Part shown: piece by piece, positions 44,249-53,323 of the stretch | Numbering within the stretch: position 1 is the stretch's first letter | How the letters are laid out: the number at the start of each line of letters is the position of its first letter | Assembly (NCBI RefSeq): GCF_016863435.1 | Contig: NZ_BOOW01000027.1 | Span: 186,001-250,000 of the forward strand | DNA length: 64,000 bases | Source: Sinosporangium siamense | GTDB taxonomy: Bacteria > Actinomycetota > Actinomycetes > Streptosporangiales > Streptosporangiaceae | Direction of reading: 5' to 3' | The notes under the pieces: model-generated | The model's database searches: none | The model's input: the letters and a program-made list of their open reading frames with translations, nothing else | Told to the model about the DNA's origin: nothing | Translations under genes and position numbers: made by a program

Positions 44249-45301
44249 TTACGTGTGGGCCGGGGGTGCTGCCGGTTCCGGCGCGGGTGGTTCGGGGAAG
44301 TGGCAGGCGACTTGGTGGCCCGCGGCCTCGGAGGTGAGGGCCGGTGTCTGGGTTTCGCAGATGTCCTGGGCTTTCCAGCAGCGGGTGCGGAAGCGGCAGC
44401 CGGTGGGCGGGTTGAGCGGGCTTGGGACGTCGCCTTTGAGGATGCGGCGCCGGCGCTCGGTCTCGATCAGGGGGTCGGGGATGGGGACGGCTGAGAGCAG
44501 TGCCTGGGTGTAGGGGTGCCGGGGCCGGGTGTAGAGGTCTTCGCAGCCGGCGGTCTCGACGACGGTGCCGAGGTACATGACGGCGATGCGGTCGCAGAGG
44601 TGGCGTACGACGGCTAGGTCGTGCGCGATGAACATCATGGTGAGGCCGAGCTCTTCCTGCAGTGATTCCAGCAGGTTGACGATCTGGGCCTGGATGGAGA
44701 CGTCCAGGGCGGAGACGGGTTCGTCGGCGACGACGAACTCGGGGTCGCTGACGAGTGCGCGGGCGATGCCGACGCGCTGGCGCTGGCCGCCGGAGAGTTC
44801 GTGCGGGTAGCGCTCGTGCCAGCGTGTGCTGAGTCCTACCAGGTCCATGGTGGTGAGCGCTTTGGCGCGGCGTTCGCGGGCGGTCGCGCGGGAGTGGACG
44901 AGGAGGGGTTCTTCGATGAGGTCGCCGATGGTCATGCGCGGGTTCAGCGACGCGTAGGGGTCCTGGAAGATCATTTGCATGCGGCGGCGCATGGCGCGCA
45001 TGCGGCCGCGGCCGAGTGCGGTGAGTTCGACTCCGTCGAAGGTGACCGTGCCCTGGCTGGGTTTGAGGAGTTGCAGGATGGCGCGGCCGGTGGTGGATTT
45101 GCCGCAGCCGGATTCGCCGACGACTCCGAGGATCTCGCCGCGGTAGGCGTCGAGGTCGACGCCGGCGACGGCGCGCAGGTTGGCGGGGCGCAGGGAGCCT
45201 TTGGCCGGCACTTTGAAGTCGACGGCGAGGTCGCGTACCTGGAGAAGGGCCGGGCGGTCGCCGGGTGCGGCGACGGTGGCGGCCGGGGTCGGGTGGGACA
45301 T
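44249..45301 (-). CDS. Peptide ABC transporter ATP-binding protein (DppF/OppF type)
   Basis: 350 residues from ATG 45301, which overlaps the previous stop by one base (TGATG). Walker [30 protein letters not shown], signature LSGGQRQRVGIARAL, Walker B FVVADEPVSALDVS. The C-terminal oligopeptide-transporter extension has CRFRTRCWKAQDIC, a probable Fe-S/metal cysteine set. It powers the permeases at 47015-48842 with its neighbour. Confidence 0.94.
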   Translation of the reverse strand: MSHPTPAATVAAPGDRPALLQVRDLAVDFKVPAKGSLRPANLRAVAGVDLDAYRGEILGVVGESGCGKSTTGRAILQLLKPSQGTVTFDGVELTALGRGRMRAMRRRMQMIFQDPYASLNPRMTIGDLIEEPLLVHSRATARERRAKALTTMDLVGLSTRWHERYPHELSGGQRQRVGIARALVSDPEFVVADEPVSALDVSIQAQIVNLLESLQEELGLTMMFIAHDLAVVRHLCDRIAVMYLGTVVETAGCEDLYTRPRHPYTQALLSAVPIPDPLIETERRRRILKGDVPSPLNPPTGCRFRTRCWKAQDICETQTPALTSEAAGHQVACHFPEPPAPEPAAPPAHT

Positions 45302-46344
45302 CACTTCTCCTGCTTCGGCTGGTCGGCGTGCCGGTCGTCGAGGGAGAGCCAGCCGCCTCGAGGTACGTCCTGCATGCCCCAGCAGCGGGTCAGCTGGGCG
45401 TGGCCGGTGTCGCCGCGTGCCGCCGTGAGGGCCGGTGGGGATTCGGCGCAGAGGTCGTGGGCGTGTGTGCAGCGGGGCTGGAAGCGGCAGCCGGTGGGCA
45501 TGGCGGACAGTTCGGGGGGTTGTCCGGCGATGGGGCGGAGTTTGCCGCCGCGTGCCTGGTCGAGCCGGGGTACCGAGCCGAGCAGTCCCCAGGTGTAGGG
45601 CATCTGGGGGCGGTGGAAGAGTTCGGCGGTTGTGGCGCGTTCGACGATCTGGCCGGCGTACATGACGTTGACGCGTTCGGCCATGCCGGCGACGACGCCG
45701 AGGTCGTGGGTGATGAACAGTACGGCGGTGCCGGTTTCGGCGGCGAGGTCGCGCAGGAGGTCGAGGATCTGGGCCTGGATGGTGACGTCGAGTGCGGTGG
45801 TGATCTCGTCGGCGAGGATGAGGCGGGGCCGGCAGGACAGGGCCATGGCGATCATGACGCGCTGGCGCATGCCGCCGGAGAACTGGTGGGGGTAGGAGCT
45901 GAGGCGTGTCTCGGGGGCGGGGATTCGCACCATTTCCAGGAGTTCGATGGCGCGTGCGCGGGCGGCTCTGCCGTTCAGTGAGAGGTGGAGGCGCAGGGAT
46001 TCGGTGAGTTGTTTGCCGATGGTGAGGACGGGGTTGAGTGAGGTCATGGGGTCTTGGAAGATCATGGCGATGCCCTTGCCCCGGACGGCGCGTAGCTCGC
46101 GGGGTTTCATGGTGAGCAGGTCGCGTCCTTCGAAGAGGACTTTTCCTCCGGTGACCCGTCCGATCGGGGGCACGATCAGTCCCATGATCGATTGAGCGGT
46201 GGCGGATTTTCCGCAGCCGGACTCCCCTACCAAGGCCACCATCTCGCCTGCGTCGACGCTGAACGACACTCCGTCGACAGCGGTGACCGACCCTTGCGCA
46301 GCGCGGAACTCGGTACGTAGGTCCTGCACCTCTAGCAGGGGCAT
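45301..46344 (-). CDS. Peptide ABC transporter ATP-binding protein (DppD/OppD type)
   Basis: 347 residues. Walker [20 protein letters not shown]-loop [20 protein letters not shown], signature [15 protein letters not shown], Walker [19 protein letters not shown], in which Ile replaces the usual Pro of ADEPTTALD. C-terminal [14 protein letters not shown] cysteine set as in OppD. First gene of the leftward operon; promoter shared with the divergent Lrp-type regulator. Confidence 0.93.
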   Translation of the reverse strand: MPLLEVQDLRTEFRAAQGSVTAVDGVSFSVDAGEMVALVGESGCGKSATAQSIMGLIVPPIGRVTGGKVLFEGRDLLTMKPRELRAVRGKGIAMIFQDPMTSLNPVLTIGKQLTESLRLHLSLNGRAARARAIELLEMVRIPAPETRLSSYPHQFSGGMRQRVMIAMALSCRPRLILADEITTALDVTIQAQILDLLRDLAAETGTAVLFITHDLGVVAGMAERVNVMYAGQIVERATTAELFHRPQMPYTWGLLGSVPRLDQARGGKLRPIAGQPPELSAMPTGCRFQPRCTHAHDLCAESPPALTAARGDTGHAQLTRCWGMQDVPRGGWLSLDDRHADQPKQEK

Positions 46345-46367
46345 CGAACCTCCTGGTGTGCACCATG

Positions 46368-46452
46368 AAAGTGTCGCTATTCGTCAATTGGGAGTGTTGC
46401 ACATCCGATCATCGTCGTCTAGGCTCACCAGAACGCCGAATTACGACACTTT
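46368..46452. promoter_or_regulatory. Divergent promoter region with inverted AAAGTGTCG sites
   Basis: AAAGTGTCG (46368-46376) and its reverse complement CGACACTTT (46444-46452) frame the region between dppD-like and Lrp-type genes, each next to a start codon, 76 bp apart (about seven helical turns). This suits an Lrp-type protein that wraps DNA. Confidence 0.55.
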
Positions 46453-46467
46453 TCCAGATTGGACATC

Positions 46468-46956
46468 ATGGCGTCGAAGAGCTCGATTGAGAAGGATCGC
46501 AGCATCATCCGCGAGCTGGTTCGGGATCCACGGCAGACCAACGTGGCGCTTGCCGCCAAGGTCGGACTGTCGGAGGGGTCTGTGCGGCGGCGGGTGGAGA
46601 GACTCGTGGCCGAAGGCCAGCTGCACTTCGCCGTGATTCCCAGCGCGTCGTTCATGGGTCGTCCCGTGCACACGCTGTTTGAGATACAGAGTGTTCCCGG
46701 CGCCACCGAGCAGCTCATCGAGCAGCTCGTCGCGATGCCCGAAATCTCCTACGTCTACCACGTGACCGGCCAGTTCGACATCGTCGCGGTCGGCTACTTC
46801 GCGTCGAGCAACGAGATGCGCACCTTCTGGACGGAACGGCTGGGCAACCTGGACGGGTTGATGGAAAGCCGGACCCTCATGGTGCTGCGCGTCGCCAAAC
46901 GGGTCCACGAGTGGGCCCGGGACATCGCCACCGACGAAGACGACACCGTCCCCTAG
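46468..46956 (+). CDS. Lrp/AsnC-family regulator
   Basis: 162 residues from ATG 46468. The N-terminal HTH (IIRELVRDPRQTNVALAAKV, GLSEGSVRRRVERLVAEGQL) is followed by a RAM/AsnC sensor domain (TLFEIQSVPGATEQLIEQLV, SYVYHVTGQFDIVAVGYFAS). Lrp-type proteins respond to amino acids or related ligands. It stands between the transporter operons and probably senses the imported or degraded compound; control of all three operons is inference. Confidence 0.92.
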   Translation: MASKSSIEKDRSIIRELVRDPRQTNVALAAKVGLSEGSVRRRVERLVAEGQLHFAVIPSASFMGRPVHTLFEIQSVPGATEQLIEQLVAMPEISYVYHVTGQFDIVAVGYFASSNEMRTFWTERLGNLDGLMESRTLMVLRVAKRVHEWARDIATDEDDTVP

Positions 46957-47014
46957 TCACATGTGATCCGACCCCGGGTGGTCTTGCTCCACCCCCGCAC
47001 CTGGGAGTTGACCG

Positions 47015-47953
47015 TTGCTGCGCATCATGCTGATCCGCCTGGTCTCGGTCGTGCCGGTCTTACTCGGCATCTCGATCATCTCGTTTTTCGTGATCCGGAT
47101 GATCCCCGGAGACGTCATCAGCTCGATCATGGGTGAGGATTTCGCCGATCCCGCGGTCGAAGCAGAGATGCGCCGCTACTTCGGGCTGGACATGCCGGTG
47201 CACGAGCAGTTCCTGCATTGGTTCGGCAACCTGCTCCAAGGCGATCTCGGCACCTCGATGCGCACCGGCCAGCCCGTGCTTGACGAGATCATGGACCGTT
47301 TCCCCGCCACGCTGCTCCTGGCCGTCTCCGCCCTGGTGGTGTCGGTGATCATCTCGATTCCGTTCGGGGTGATCAGCGCCACCAGGCGCAACGGCGTTCT
47401 GGACGCGGCGTCGCGCCTGGTCTCGCTGATCGGGCTGTCCGTCCCCAACTTCTGGCTCGGCATCCTCCTCGTCTACGTCTTCTCGGTCTCCCTGGGGTGG
47501 CTGCCCTCCCAGGGGTCGGGAGAGAGCCTCGCCGACCTGCAATACCTCGTCCTTCCCGCCGTGACCCTGGGTGCGAGCCTGGCCGCGATCAGCATGCGCA
47601 TGACCAGGTCGAGCATGCTGGAGGTGCTCAACCAGGACTATGTGCGCACCGCCCGCGCCAAGGGGCTCGCCGAGACCGTCGTCGTCACCCGTCACGCACT
47701 GCGCAACTCGCTGATCCCTGTGGTCACGGTGCTGGGCATCCAGGCGGGGGCGCTGCTCGGCGGCACCGTCGTGGTGGAGCAGGTCTTCTCGTGGCCGGGC
47801 CTTGGCACGATGGTGATCCGCGGGATCACCCAGCGGGACTACCCCGTGGTCCAGGGCACTCTTCTGTTCCTCGCCCTCTTCTACGTCGTGGTCAACCTTG
47901 TCGTGGACCTCGTCTACGTCTACCTGGATCCGAGGCTTCGCAGTGGTCACTGA
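47015..47953 (+). CDS. Peptide ABC transporter permease (DppB/OppB type)
   Basis: 312 residues with six membrane helices. N-terminal RLVSVVPVLLGISIISFFVI, the large loop with FGLDMPVHEQFLHWFGNLLQ and GDLGTSMRTGQPVLDEI, and the EAA motif DYVRTARAKGLAETVVVTRH. It forms the channel with the DppC-like protein; their genes overlap by 11 bp. Confidence 0.94.
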   Translation: MLRIMLIRLVSVVPVLLGISIISFFVIRMIPGDVISSIMGEDFADPAVEAEMRRYFGLDMPVHEQFLHWFGNLLQGDLGTSMRTGQPVLDEIMDRFPATLLLAVSALVVSVIISIPFGVISATRRNGVLDAASRLVSLIGLSVPNFWLGILLVYVFSVSLGWLPSQGSGESLADLQYLVLPAVTLGASLAAISMRMTRSSMLEVLNQDYVRTARAKGLAETVVVTRHALRNSLIPVVTVLGIQAGALLGGTVVVEQVFSWPGLGTMVIRGITQRDYPVVQGTLLFLALFYVVVNLVVDLVYVYLDPRLRSGH

Positions 47954-48842
47954 AATCGCTCCCGTGCCCGCGCCCGGGCCGCCGCCGGTCGCGCGCCGCG
48001 GCGGCCGGAATCTGCTCCGTGTGATCGTCAGGGACCGCATCGGCGCGGTCGGGGTGGTCATCGTGGTGGTGATGACGCTGGCGGCGGTGTTCGCCCCGCT
48101 GCTGGCGCCCTACGATCCCACCGCGATGTCGGCTCAGCGTCTGGCGCCGCCTGGCGGCGTGTTCCCGCTGGGGGCCGACGAGGCCGGCCGTGACCTGCTC
48201 AGCCGTGCGCTCTACGGTGCGAGGACGTCGCTGACGGTCAGCCTGATCGTGGTGTCGTGTGCGGGGGTCATCGGGGTTCTGCTGGGTCTGCTGGCGGGAT
48301 ATTTCCGGGGTGTGATGGACGGTGTGATCACTCCGGTGATGGACGTGCTGTTCTCCTTCCCCACGCTGTTGCTGGCGCTGGCCGTGGTGGCCGCCCGGGG
48401 GCCGGGTACGGAGAACCTCGTCCTGGCGCTGGTGATCGTGTTCGTGCCGAGTTTCGCGCGGATCGTGCGGGGCACGGCGCTGTCGGTCGGCAAGGAGCCG
48501 TATGTCGAGTCGGCTCACGCGGTCGGGCTGAGCAACGCCCGCATCATCTTCAAGTATGTGCTGCCGAACTCGGTGGCGCCGATCGCGGTGCAGTTCACCA
48601 CGAGCCTGGCCTACGCGATCCTCATCGAGGCGTCGCTGGGCTATCTGGGGCTCGGGGTGCAGCCGCCGCAGCCGTCGTGGGGGTCGATGCTGTCGTCGGG
48701 CAAGGCGTTCATGGAGCTGTCGCTGTGGCCGTCGCTGGTGCCGGGGATGTGCATCATGATCACCGTTCTGGGTTTCAACCTGCTGGGTGACACGTTCCGC
48801 GACGCGCTGGACCCGCGGCTGCGCGGGCGGGCGGGCCGCTGA
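47943..48842 (+). CDS. Peptide ABC transporter permease (DppC/OppC type)
   Basis: 299 residues from GTG 47943, inside the end of the DppB-like gene. TM1 VGVVIVVVMTLAAVFAPLLA, family motif FPLGADEAGRDLLSRALYGA, and EAA loop YVESAHAVGLSNARIIFKYV. C-terminal LGVQPPQPSWGSML and FNLLGDTFRDALDPRLRGR are typical of DppC. Confidence 0.94.
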   Translation: MVTEIAPVPAPGPPPVARRGGRNLLRVIVRDRIGAVGVVIVVVMTLAAVFAPLLAPYDPTAMSAQRLAPPGGVFPLGADEAGRDLLSRALYGARTSLTVSLIVVSCAGVIGVLLGLLAGYFRGVMDGVITPVMDVLFSFPTLLLALAVVAARGPGTENLVLALVIVFVPSFARIVRGTALSVGKEPYVESAHAVGLSNARIIFKYVLPNSVAPIAVQFTTSLAYAILIEASLGYLGLGVQPPQPSWGSMLSSGKAFMELSLWPSLVPGMCIMITVLGFNLLGDTFRDALDPRLRGRAGR

Positions 48843-48889
48843 GCCCGGCGCAAGACGCGCGGGAGACGCACAGGAGACACGGAGGAGAC

Positions 48890-51091
48890 ATGGTGGAGTC
48901 CATCGACGACCACGTGGTGCGGTGCCTCACCGGGTGGTCGCAGGGCCGCCCCCTGCCGGAGGCGCCGGCGTCCGGCCCCGATCCCGATCCCGGGTTGCTG
49001 CTGCGCTATCTGGACGCGCAGCTGCAGAGCCGGCACCTCGACTTCGCGCTGCGGTGGCTGCAGTCGCGCGGCGAGGGGTTTTACACGATCGGTTCCAGCG
49101 GTCACGAGAGCAACGCGGCGGTCGCGCTGGCGTTGCGCCCGACCGATCCGGCGCTGCTGCACTACCGGTCCGGTGCCTTCTACGCCGCGCGTGCGGGGCA
49201 GGTGCCGGGCTCGACCCCGATCGCGGACGTGCTGCATTCGGGGGCGGCGTCCACGCGGGATCCCATCTCCGGCGGGCGGCACAAGGTGTTCGGCCACCGT
49301 GGGCTGAGCATCGTGCCGCAGACGTCGACGATCTCCTCGCATCTGCCGAGGGCCGTCGGCCTGGCGTTCGCGCTGGGGCGGGGGCTCGGGAGCGGTGAGG
49401 TTCCCGCCGACTCGGTGGTGGTGTGCAGCTTCGGCGACGCCTCGGCCAACCACTCCACGGCCGTCGGCGCGCTGAACGCCGCCGGCTACTGCGCGCATCA
49501 GGGGCTGCCGCTTCCGCTGCTGCTGGTGTGTGAGGACAACGGGATCGGCATCAGCACCCGTTCGCCGCGCGGCTGGGTCGGGCGGGCTCTGTCGATGCTG
49601 CCCGGTGTGGAGTACGTGCCGGTGGACGGCACCGAGCCGGCGCACCTGCTGGCCGCCGCGGCCGAGACGGCGGGGCGGGTGCGGGAGCGGCGGCGCCCGG
49701 CGGTGCTGCATCTGCGCACCGTCCGTTTCATGGGGCACGCGGGGTCGGATGCGGAGCTGGCCTACCGCACCCGCGGTGAGATCGTCGGCGACTACGCCGC
49801 CGATCCGATTCTGGCCGCGGCGGCGCTGCTGGCCCGCCGCGGCGTTTTGAGCCCGGCCGGGACGCTTGCCCGCTATGAGGAGATGCGTGAGCGGGTGATG
49901 GGTGAGGCGCGGGCGCTGAGCGGCCGGGTCGAGCGCCTGGACAGCCCGCAGGCCGTCGTGGCTCCGCTGACGGCGCGCCGCCGCCGGGAGGTGAGTGCCG
50001 CGGCCGGTCGCGCGGGGGCCGGCCGGGAGGCGGCGTTCGGGGGCCGCCTGCCTGAGGGGCGGCCGCCGCTGACGCTCGCCCAGTCGATCAACGCGGCCCT
50101 GCACGACGCGATGCTGGCTTGGCCGCGGGCGCTGGTGTTCGGGGAGGACGTGGCGCGCAAGGGCGGTGTCTACGGTGTCACGCGGGGGCTTCGGAAGGCC
50201 TTCGGCTCGGCGCGGGTGTTCGACACGCTGCTCGACGAGCAGACGGTCCTCGGGACGGCTCTGGGCGCCGCGCTGACCGGTGCCCTGCCGATCCCGGAGA
50301 TCCAGTATCTGGCCTATCTGCACAATGCCGAGGACCAGTTGCGGGGCGAGGCCGCGTCGCTGCGGTTCTTCTCGGGTGGCCGGTACGAGAACGGGATGGT
50401 GGTGCGGATCGCCGGGCTGGCCTATCAGAAGGGGTTCGGCGGGCACTTCCACAACGACAACTCGGTGGCGGTTCTGCGTGACATCCCGGGGCTGGCGGTG
50501 GCGGTGGCCTCTCATCCGGAGTCCGCGCCGGGTCTGTTGCGGCAGTGCCTGGCTCTGGCCGAGCAGGAGGGGCGGGTGTGTGTGTTCCTGGAGCCGATCG
50601 CGCTCTACCATCGGCGTGACCTGCATGCCGAGGGCGACGGCGGCTGGCTGGCGCCTTATGCGGCGCCCGGTGACTGGGCCGGCGGGGAGGTGCCGCTGGG
50701 GCGGGTCCGCACGGTCGGTGAGGGCGCGGATCTGGTGATGGTGACGTTCGGCAACGGTGTGCCGATGAGCCTGCGTGTGGCCGGGGTGCTGGCCGGGGAG
50801 GGCGTGGGGGTGCGGGTGGTCGATCTTCAGTGGTTGTCGCCGCTGCCGGCCGAGGAGATGCTCAAGGCGGTCTGGGGGGTTCCGCGGCTGCTGGTGGTCG
50901 ACGAGAGCCGCGCGGGTGGCGGGGTGTCGGAGGCGGTGGTGGCCGCGCTGGTCGACGGTGGTTTCCCGGGTGCGGTCGGCCGGGTGAACAGTGTCGACAG
51001 TTTTGTGCCGCTGGGGCCGGCGGCCGATCAGGTGCTGCTGGGTGAGGGGGACGTGCTCGCGGGTGCGCGCAGGCTTCTCGGGCCGGCGTGA
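48890..51091 (+). CDS. Fused alpha-beta E1 component of a 2-oxoacid dehydrogenase
   Basis: 733 residues. The alpha domain (1-350) has SSGHESNAAVALALRPTDPA, and the thiamine diphosphate motif GDASANHSTAVGALN with CEDNGIGIS (about 181-215). The beta domain (392-733) has FGEDVARKGGVYGVTRGL, IPEIQYLAYLHNAEDQLRGE and DLQWLSPLP. Such fusions are found among branched-chain-type E1 enzymes, which decarboxylate a 2-oxo acid and pass the acyl group to a lipoyl E2. No E2 or E3 gene is in the window. ATG 48890 follows GGAGGAG. It is last in the Lrp-dppBC operon. Confidence 0.92.
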   Translation: MVESIDDHVVRCLTGWSQGRPLPEAPASGPDPDPGLLLRYLDAQLQSRHLDFALRWLQSRGEGFYTIGSSGHESNAAVALALRPTDPALLHYRSGAFYAARAGQVPGSTPIADVLHSGAASTRDPISGGRHKVFGHRGLSIVPQTSTISSHLPRAVGLAFALGRGLGSGEVPADSVVVCSFGDASANHSTAVGALNAAGYCAHQGLPLPLLLVCEDNGIGISTRSPRGWVGRALSMLPGVEYVPVDGTEPAHLLAAAAETAGRVRERRRPAVLHLRTVRFMGHAGSDAELAYRTRGEIVGDYAADPILAAAALLARRGVLSPAGTLARYEEMRERVMGEARALSGRVERLDSPQAVVAPLTARRRREVSAAAGRAGAGREAAFGGRLPEGRPPLTLAQSINAALHDAMLAWPRALVFGEDVARKGGVYGVTRGLRKAFGSARVFDTLLDEQTVLGTALGAALTGALPIPEIQYLAYLHNAEDQLRGEAASLRFFSGGRYENGMVVRIAGLAYQKGFGGHFHNDNSVAVLRDIPGLAVAVASHPESAPGLLRQCLALAEQEGRVCVFLEPIALYHRRDLHAEGDGGWLAPYAAPGDWAGGEVPLGRVRTVGEGADLVMVTFGNGVPMSLRVAGVLAGEGVGVRVVDLQWLSPLPAEEMLKAVWGVPRLLVVDESRAGGGVSEAVVAALVDGGFPGAVGRVNSVDSFVPLGPAADQVLLGEGDVLAGARRLLGPA

Positions 51092-51110
51092 GGCGCGCTT
51101 GAGACGCGCC

Positions 51111-51143
51111 GGCGGGCGCCGCCCTTGCGGGGTGGCGCCCGCC
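51111..51143. terminator. Bidirectional terminator between convergent operons
   Basis: GGCGGGCGCC (51111-51120) pairs perfectly with GGCGCCCGCC (51134-51143). On the + strand it is followed by GTTGTTT. It lies 20 bp past the E1 stop and 22 bp past the leftward dehydrogenase stop. Confidence 0.8.
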
Positions 51144-51164
51144 GTTGTTTGCGTGCCCGGTGTG

Positions 51165-52145
51165 TCAGTAGCCGAGGCCGGGTTCGCGCATCGTGCCGTT
51201 CGGCGCCTGCCCGGCCAGGTAGCGGTCGAAGTTGGCGCTGAAGTCGTCGCAGAGCCGCTGCAGGTTGCCCGAGGCCCTGAACGAGGTGTGGGGGGTGACG
51301 AGGGTGCGCGGCAGTGCCCAGAGCCGGCTGGCGGCGGGCAGCGGCTCCTCCTCGAAGACGTCGAGTACGGCGCCGCCGATCGTGCCGCGGGTGACCGCGT
51401 CGACGAAGTCGTCCTCGTCGACGAGGGCGCCGCGGCCCACGTTGATCAGCACCGCGGTGTCCTTCATCGCGGTGAAGTGCTCGGCGCGGATCAGGTGGTG
51501 GTTCTCCGGGGTGAGCGGCATCGCCAGCACCACCCAGTCGGCCTCGGGGAGGACGTCCAGGCAGCGTCCGGCGGGCACGACCCGGTCGAAGCCCTCGGCG
51601 GGCCGGCCGCTGCGGCTGACGCCGGCGGTCGCGGCGCCGAGGGCCTTGGCGCGCCAGGCGATCTCCCGGCCGATCGATCCGGTGCCGAAGACGAGCATCG
51701 TGCTGCCGATGAAGTCGGTGGCGACCAGCCGTACCCATTCGCGGCGTTCCTGTGCCGCGCGCAGTTCGGGGAAGGCGCGGGAGTACATGAGGGCGGCGCC
51801 GACGACGTATTCGCCGATCGGCACGCAGTAGGAGTGCGAGGAGCGGGTGAGTGTGAGGCCTTCGGCGAGCCGCTGCGGGAGTACGTCGCCGCCGAACCAG
51901 TCGAAGCCGGCGGTGGTGACCTGCATCCAGCGCAGCCCGCCGGCTTTGCGCAGGATGCCGTTGAGCAGTTCCTGTCCCATCGAGCTGCAGAACAGCACCT
52001 CGGCGTCGGTGTACTCCTCCCGCAGCGGCCCCTCGTCGGGGACCGGCGTGAAGCGGCTGGCCGGGAACCGCTGGGTGAGCTGGGGAAGCATCCCGGCCAG
52101 GTTCTCGCTGATCAGTACGTGCGGCCCGGCGGGGGCGGCGGTCAT
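51165..52145 (-). CDS. D-2-hydroxyacid dehydrogenase, NAD(P)-dependent
   Basis: 326 residues from ATG 52145, overlapping the upstream stop as ATGA. NAD-binding VFGTGSIGREIAWRAKALGA, then catalytic Arg in LINVGRGALVDEDD, Glu in VLDVFEEEPLP and His in TPHTSF. The substrate-binding N-terminal domain lacks clear specificity markers. It reduces a 2-oxo acid or oxidises a D-2-hydroxy acid, which would link to the E1 enzyme encoded convergently. Last gene of the leftward operon. Confidence 0.92.
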   Translation of the reverse strand: MTAAPAGPHVLISENLAGMLPQLTQRFPASRFTPVPDEGPLREEYTDAEVLFCSSMGQELLNGILRKAGGLRWMQVTTAGFDWFGGDVLPQRLAEGLTLTRSSHSYCVPIGEYVVGAALMYSRAFPELRAAQERREWVRLVATDFIGSTMLVFGTGSIGREIAWRAKALGAATAGVSRSGRPAEGFDRVVPAGRCLDVLPEADWVVLAMPLTPENHHLIRAEHFTAMKDTAVLINVGRGALVDEDDFVDAVTRGTIGGAVLDVFEEEPLPAASRLWALPRTLVTPHTSFRASGNLQRLCDDFSANFDRYLAGQAPNGTMREPGLGY

Positions 52146-52345
52146 GCGGTCCCTTCGCGCTGCTGCATGCGCTTGGTGTAGGTGACTCCGCCCTTGGCCC
52201 ACAGGTCGTGTGAGACCTCGAACAGGATGACCTGGGTGCTTTCGCGGGGTGAGCCGTACTTGACCATGACGTCGGTGAGTTCGGCGATGATGGCCTCGCG
52301 GGTGGCCTGGTCGCGGGGGGAGAGTTCGACGCGGATGTTGGCCAT
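52142..52345 (-). CDS. 4-oxalocrotonate tautomerase-fold protein lacking Pro1
   Basis: 67 residues: MANIRVELSPRDQATREAII, AELTDVMVKYGSPRESTQVI, LFEVSHDLWAKGGVTYTKRM. The tautomerase fold and length fit 4-OT, but the residue after Met is Ala where the family has the catalytic Pro1. The lost imino acid implies loss of tautomerase chemistry or a changed role. It is coupled to the dehydrogenase (ATGA) and starts 5 bp after the TPR gene stop. Confidence 0.82.
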   Translation of the reverse strand: MANIRVELSPRDQATREAIIAELTDVMVKYGSPRESTQVILFEVSHDLWAKGGVTYTKRMQQREGTA

Positions 52346-52349
52346 GGTT

Positions 52350-53222
52350 TCAGTCCTCCTGGTGTGCCGGCGGGGCGGCGAGGTCGGGGTTGCGGGAGTA
52401 TTCGGCTTTGACGGCGAGGTAGGCGAAGGAGTGGGAGACGCGGGTCCGCAGGACCGCGTCGAAGACCTCGCGGGCGGTGGCGGTGTCGCCGTTGTAGTAG
52501 TGCCAGTTGCCCAGGCCGTAGCCTTCGGTGGCGGTGCGCAGGTCGTCGCCGTCGAGTGTCTTGCGGAACTGCCCGGGGGTGATGTCGCCGGTGTAGAGGC
52601 GCATGCGGTTCTCGTAGCCGACGTAGTGGTCCTCGGTGACGACGTCGATGGCGCGGAAGCGGTCCAGCACCTCTTTGGCGGCGTCGGTGCGGCCGAGGCG
52701 GCGCAGCGCCATGTACTGCCAGTCCAGGGCGGCGACGGTGCCCTCCTGGTGGCGGGCGGAGCGTTCGGCGCCGCGGAAGGCGGGCAGGCAGGCCTCGAAG
52801 TCGCCGAGGAGGTAGTAGGCGACGCCGAGGTGGTACCAGACGGAGGTGTGCAGGGTGGTCATGTAGCGGCCGAGTGCCTGCGGGTCGCGGGCGGCGTCGG
52901 TGTCGGTGAGGTGTTGCGGGCGGACGTCCTGGGGCCGGCCGAGGATGAGGCTGACGACGTCTTTCTCGACCTCGGGCTGGTACATCTCGTATTCGTCTTC
53001 GACCTGGTCGAGTTGTGCGGCGGCGGTGCGCAGGTCGTCGATCGCGCCGGTGTAGTCGCCGGTCGATATGCGGCGGTGGCCGCGGAAGCGGAGCAGGCGG
53101 GCGCTGCCCGGGTCGTGCCGCAGTGCCTCGGTGAGGAGTTCGACGGCTTGGCCGTGCTTGCCGAGGTAGCCCTTGAGGCGGGCGGCGATGATGTAGCGAT
53201 CGGTGAGGGGCGGTGAGGCCAT
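52350..53222 (-). CDS. TPR-repeat protein of the peptide-catabolism operon
   Basis: 290 residues from ATG 53222. Tetratricopeptide-like helices: LTDRYIIAARLKGYLGKHGQ, LLTEALRHDPGSARLLRFRG, IDDLRTAAAQLDQVEDEYEM, HLGVAYYLLGDFEACLPAFR, ALDWQYMALRRLGRTDAAKE and HYYNGDTATAREVFDAVLRT. No signal peptide or catalytic motif. It lies between the solute-binding lipoprotein and the tautomerase-like gene. Similar proteins occur in amidohydrolase/dipeptidase operons; the role is unknown, possibly scaffolding. Confidence 0.8.
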   Translation of the reverse strand: MASPPLTDRYIIAARLKGYLGKHGQAVELLTEALRHDPGSARLLRFRGHRRISTGDYTGAIDDLRTAAAQLDQVEDEYEMYQPEVEKDVVSLILGRPQDVRPQHLTDTDAARDPQALGRYMTTLHTSVWYHLGVAYYLLGDFEACLPAFRGAERSARHQEGTVAALDWQYMALRRLGRTDAAKEVLDRFRAIDVVTEDHYVGYENRMRLYTGDITPGQFRKTLDGDDLRTATEGYGLGNWHYYNGDTATAREVFDAVLRTRVSHSFAYLAVKAEYSRNPDLAAPPAHQED

Positions 53223-53323
53223 GGTTGCCTTTCGGTGGTCGGGGCCGGTGGGGAAGGGAGGGTGCCTGAAGGGCGGGGCGGCGGTGGCGCGCTCTTGCCG
53301 GGTGGCGGCACCCTCTCCTTCGC

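Noticed and set aside
45302-46402. N-terminal extension of the DppF-like protein giving 717 residues
   Set aside because: It is an out-of-frame reading of the DppD-like gene; TGATG overlap and family length fix the start at 45301.
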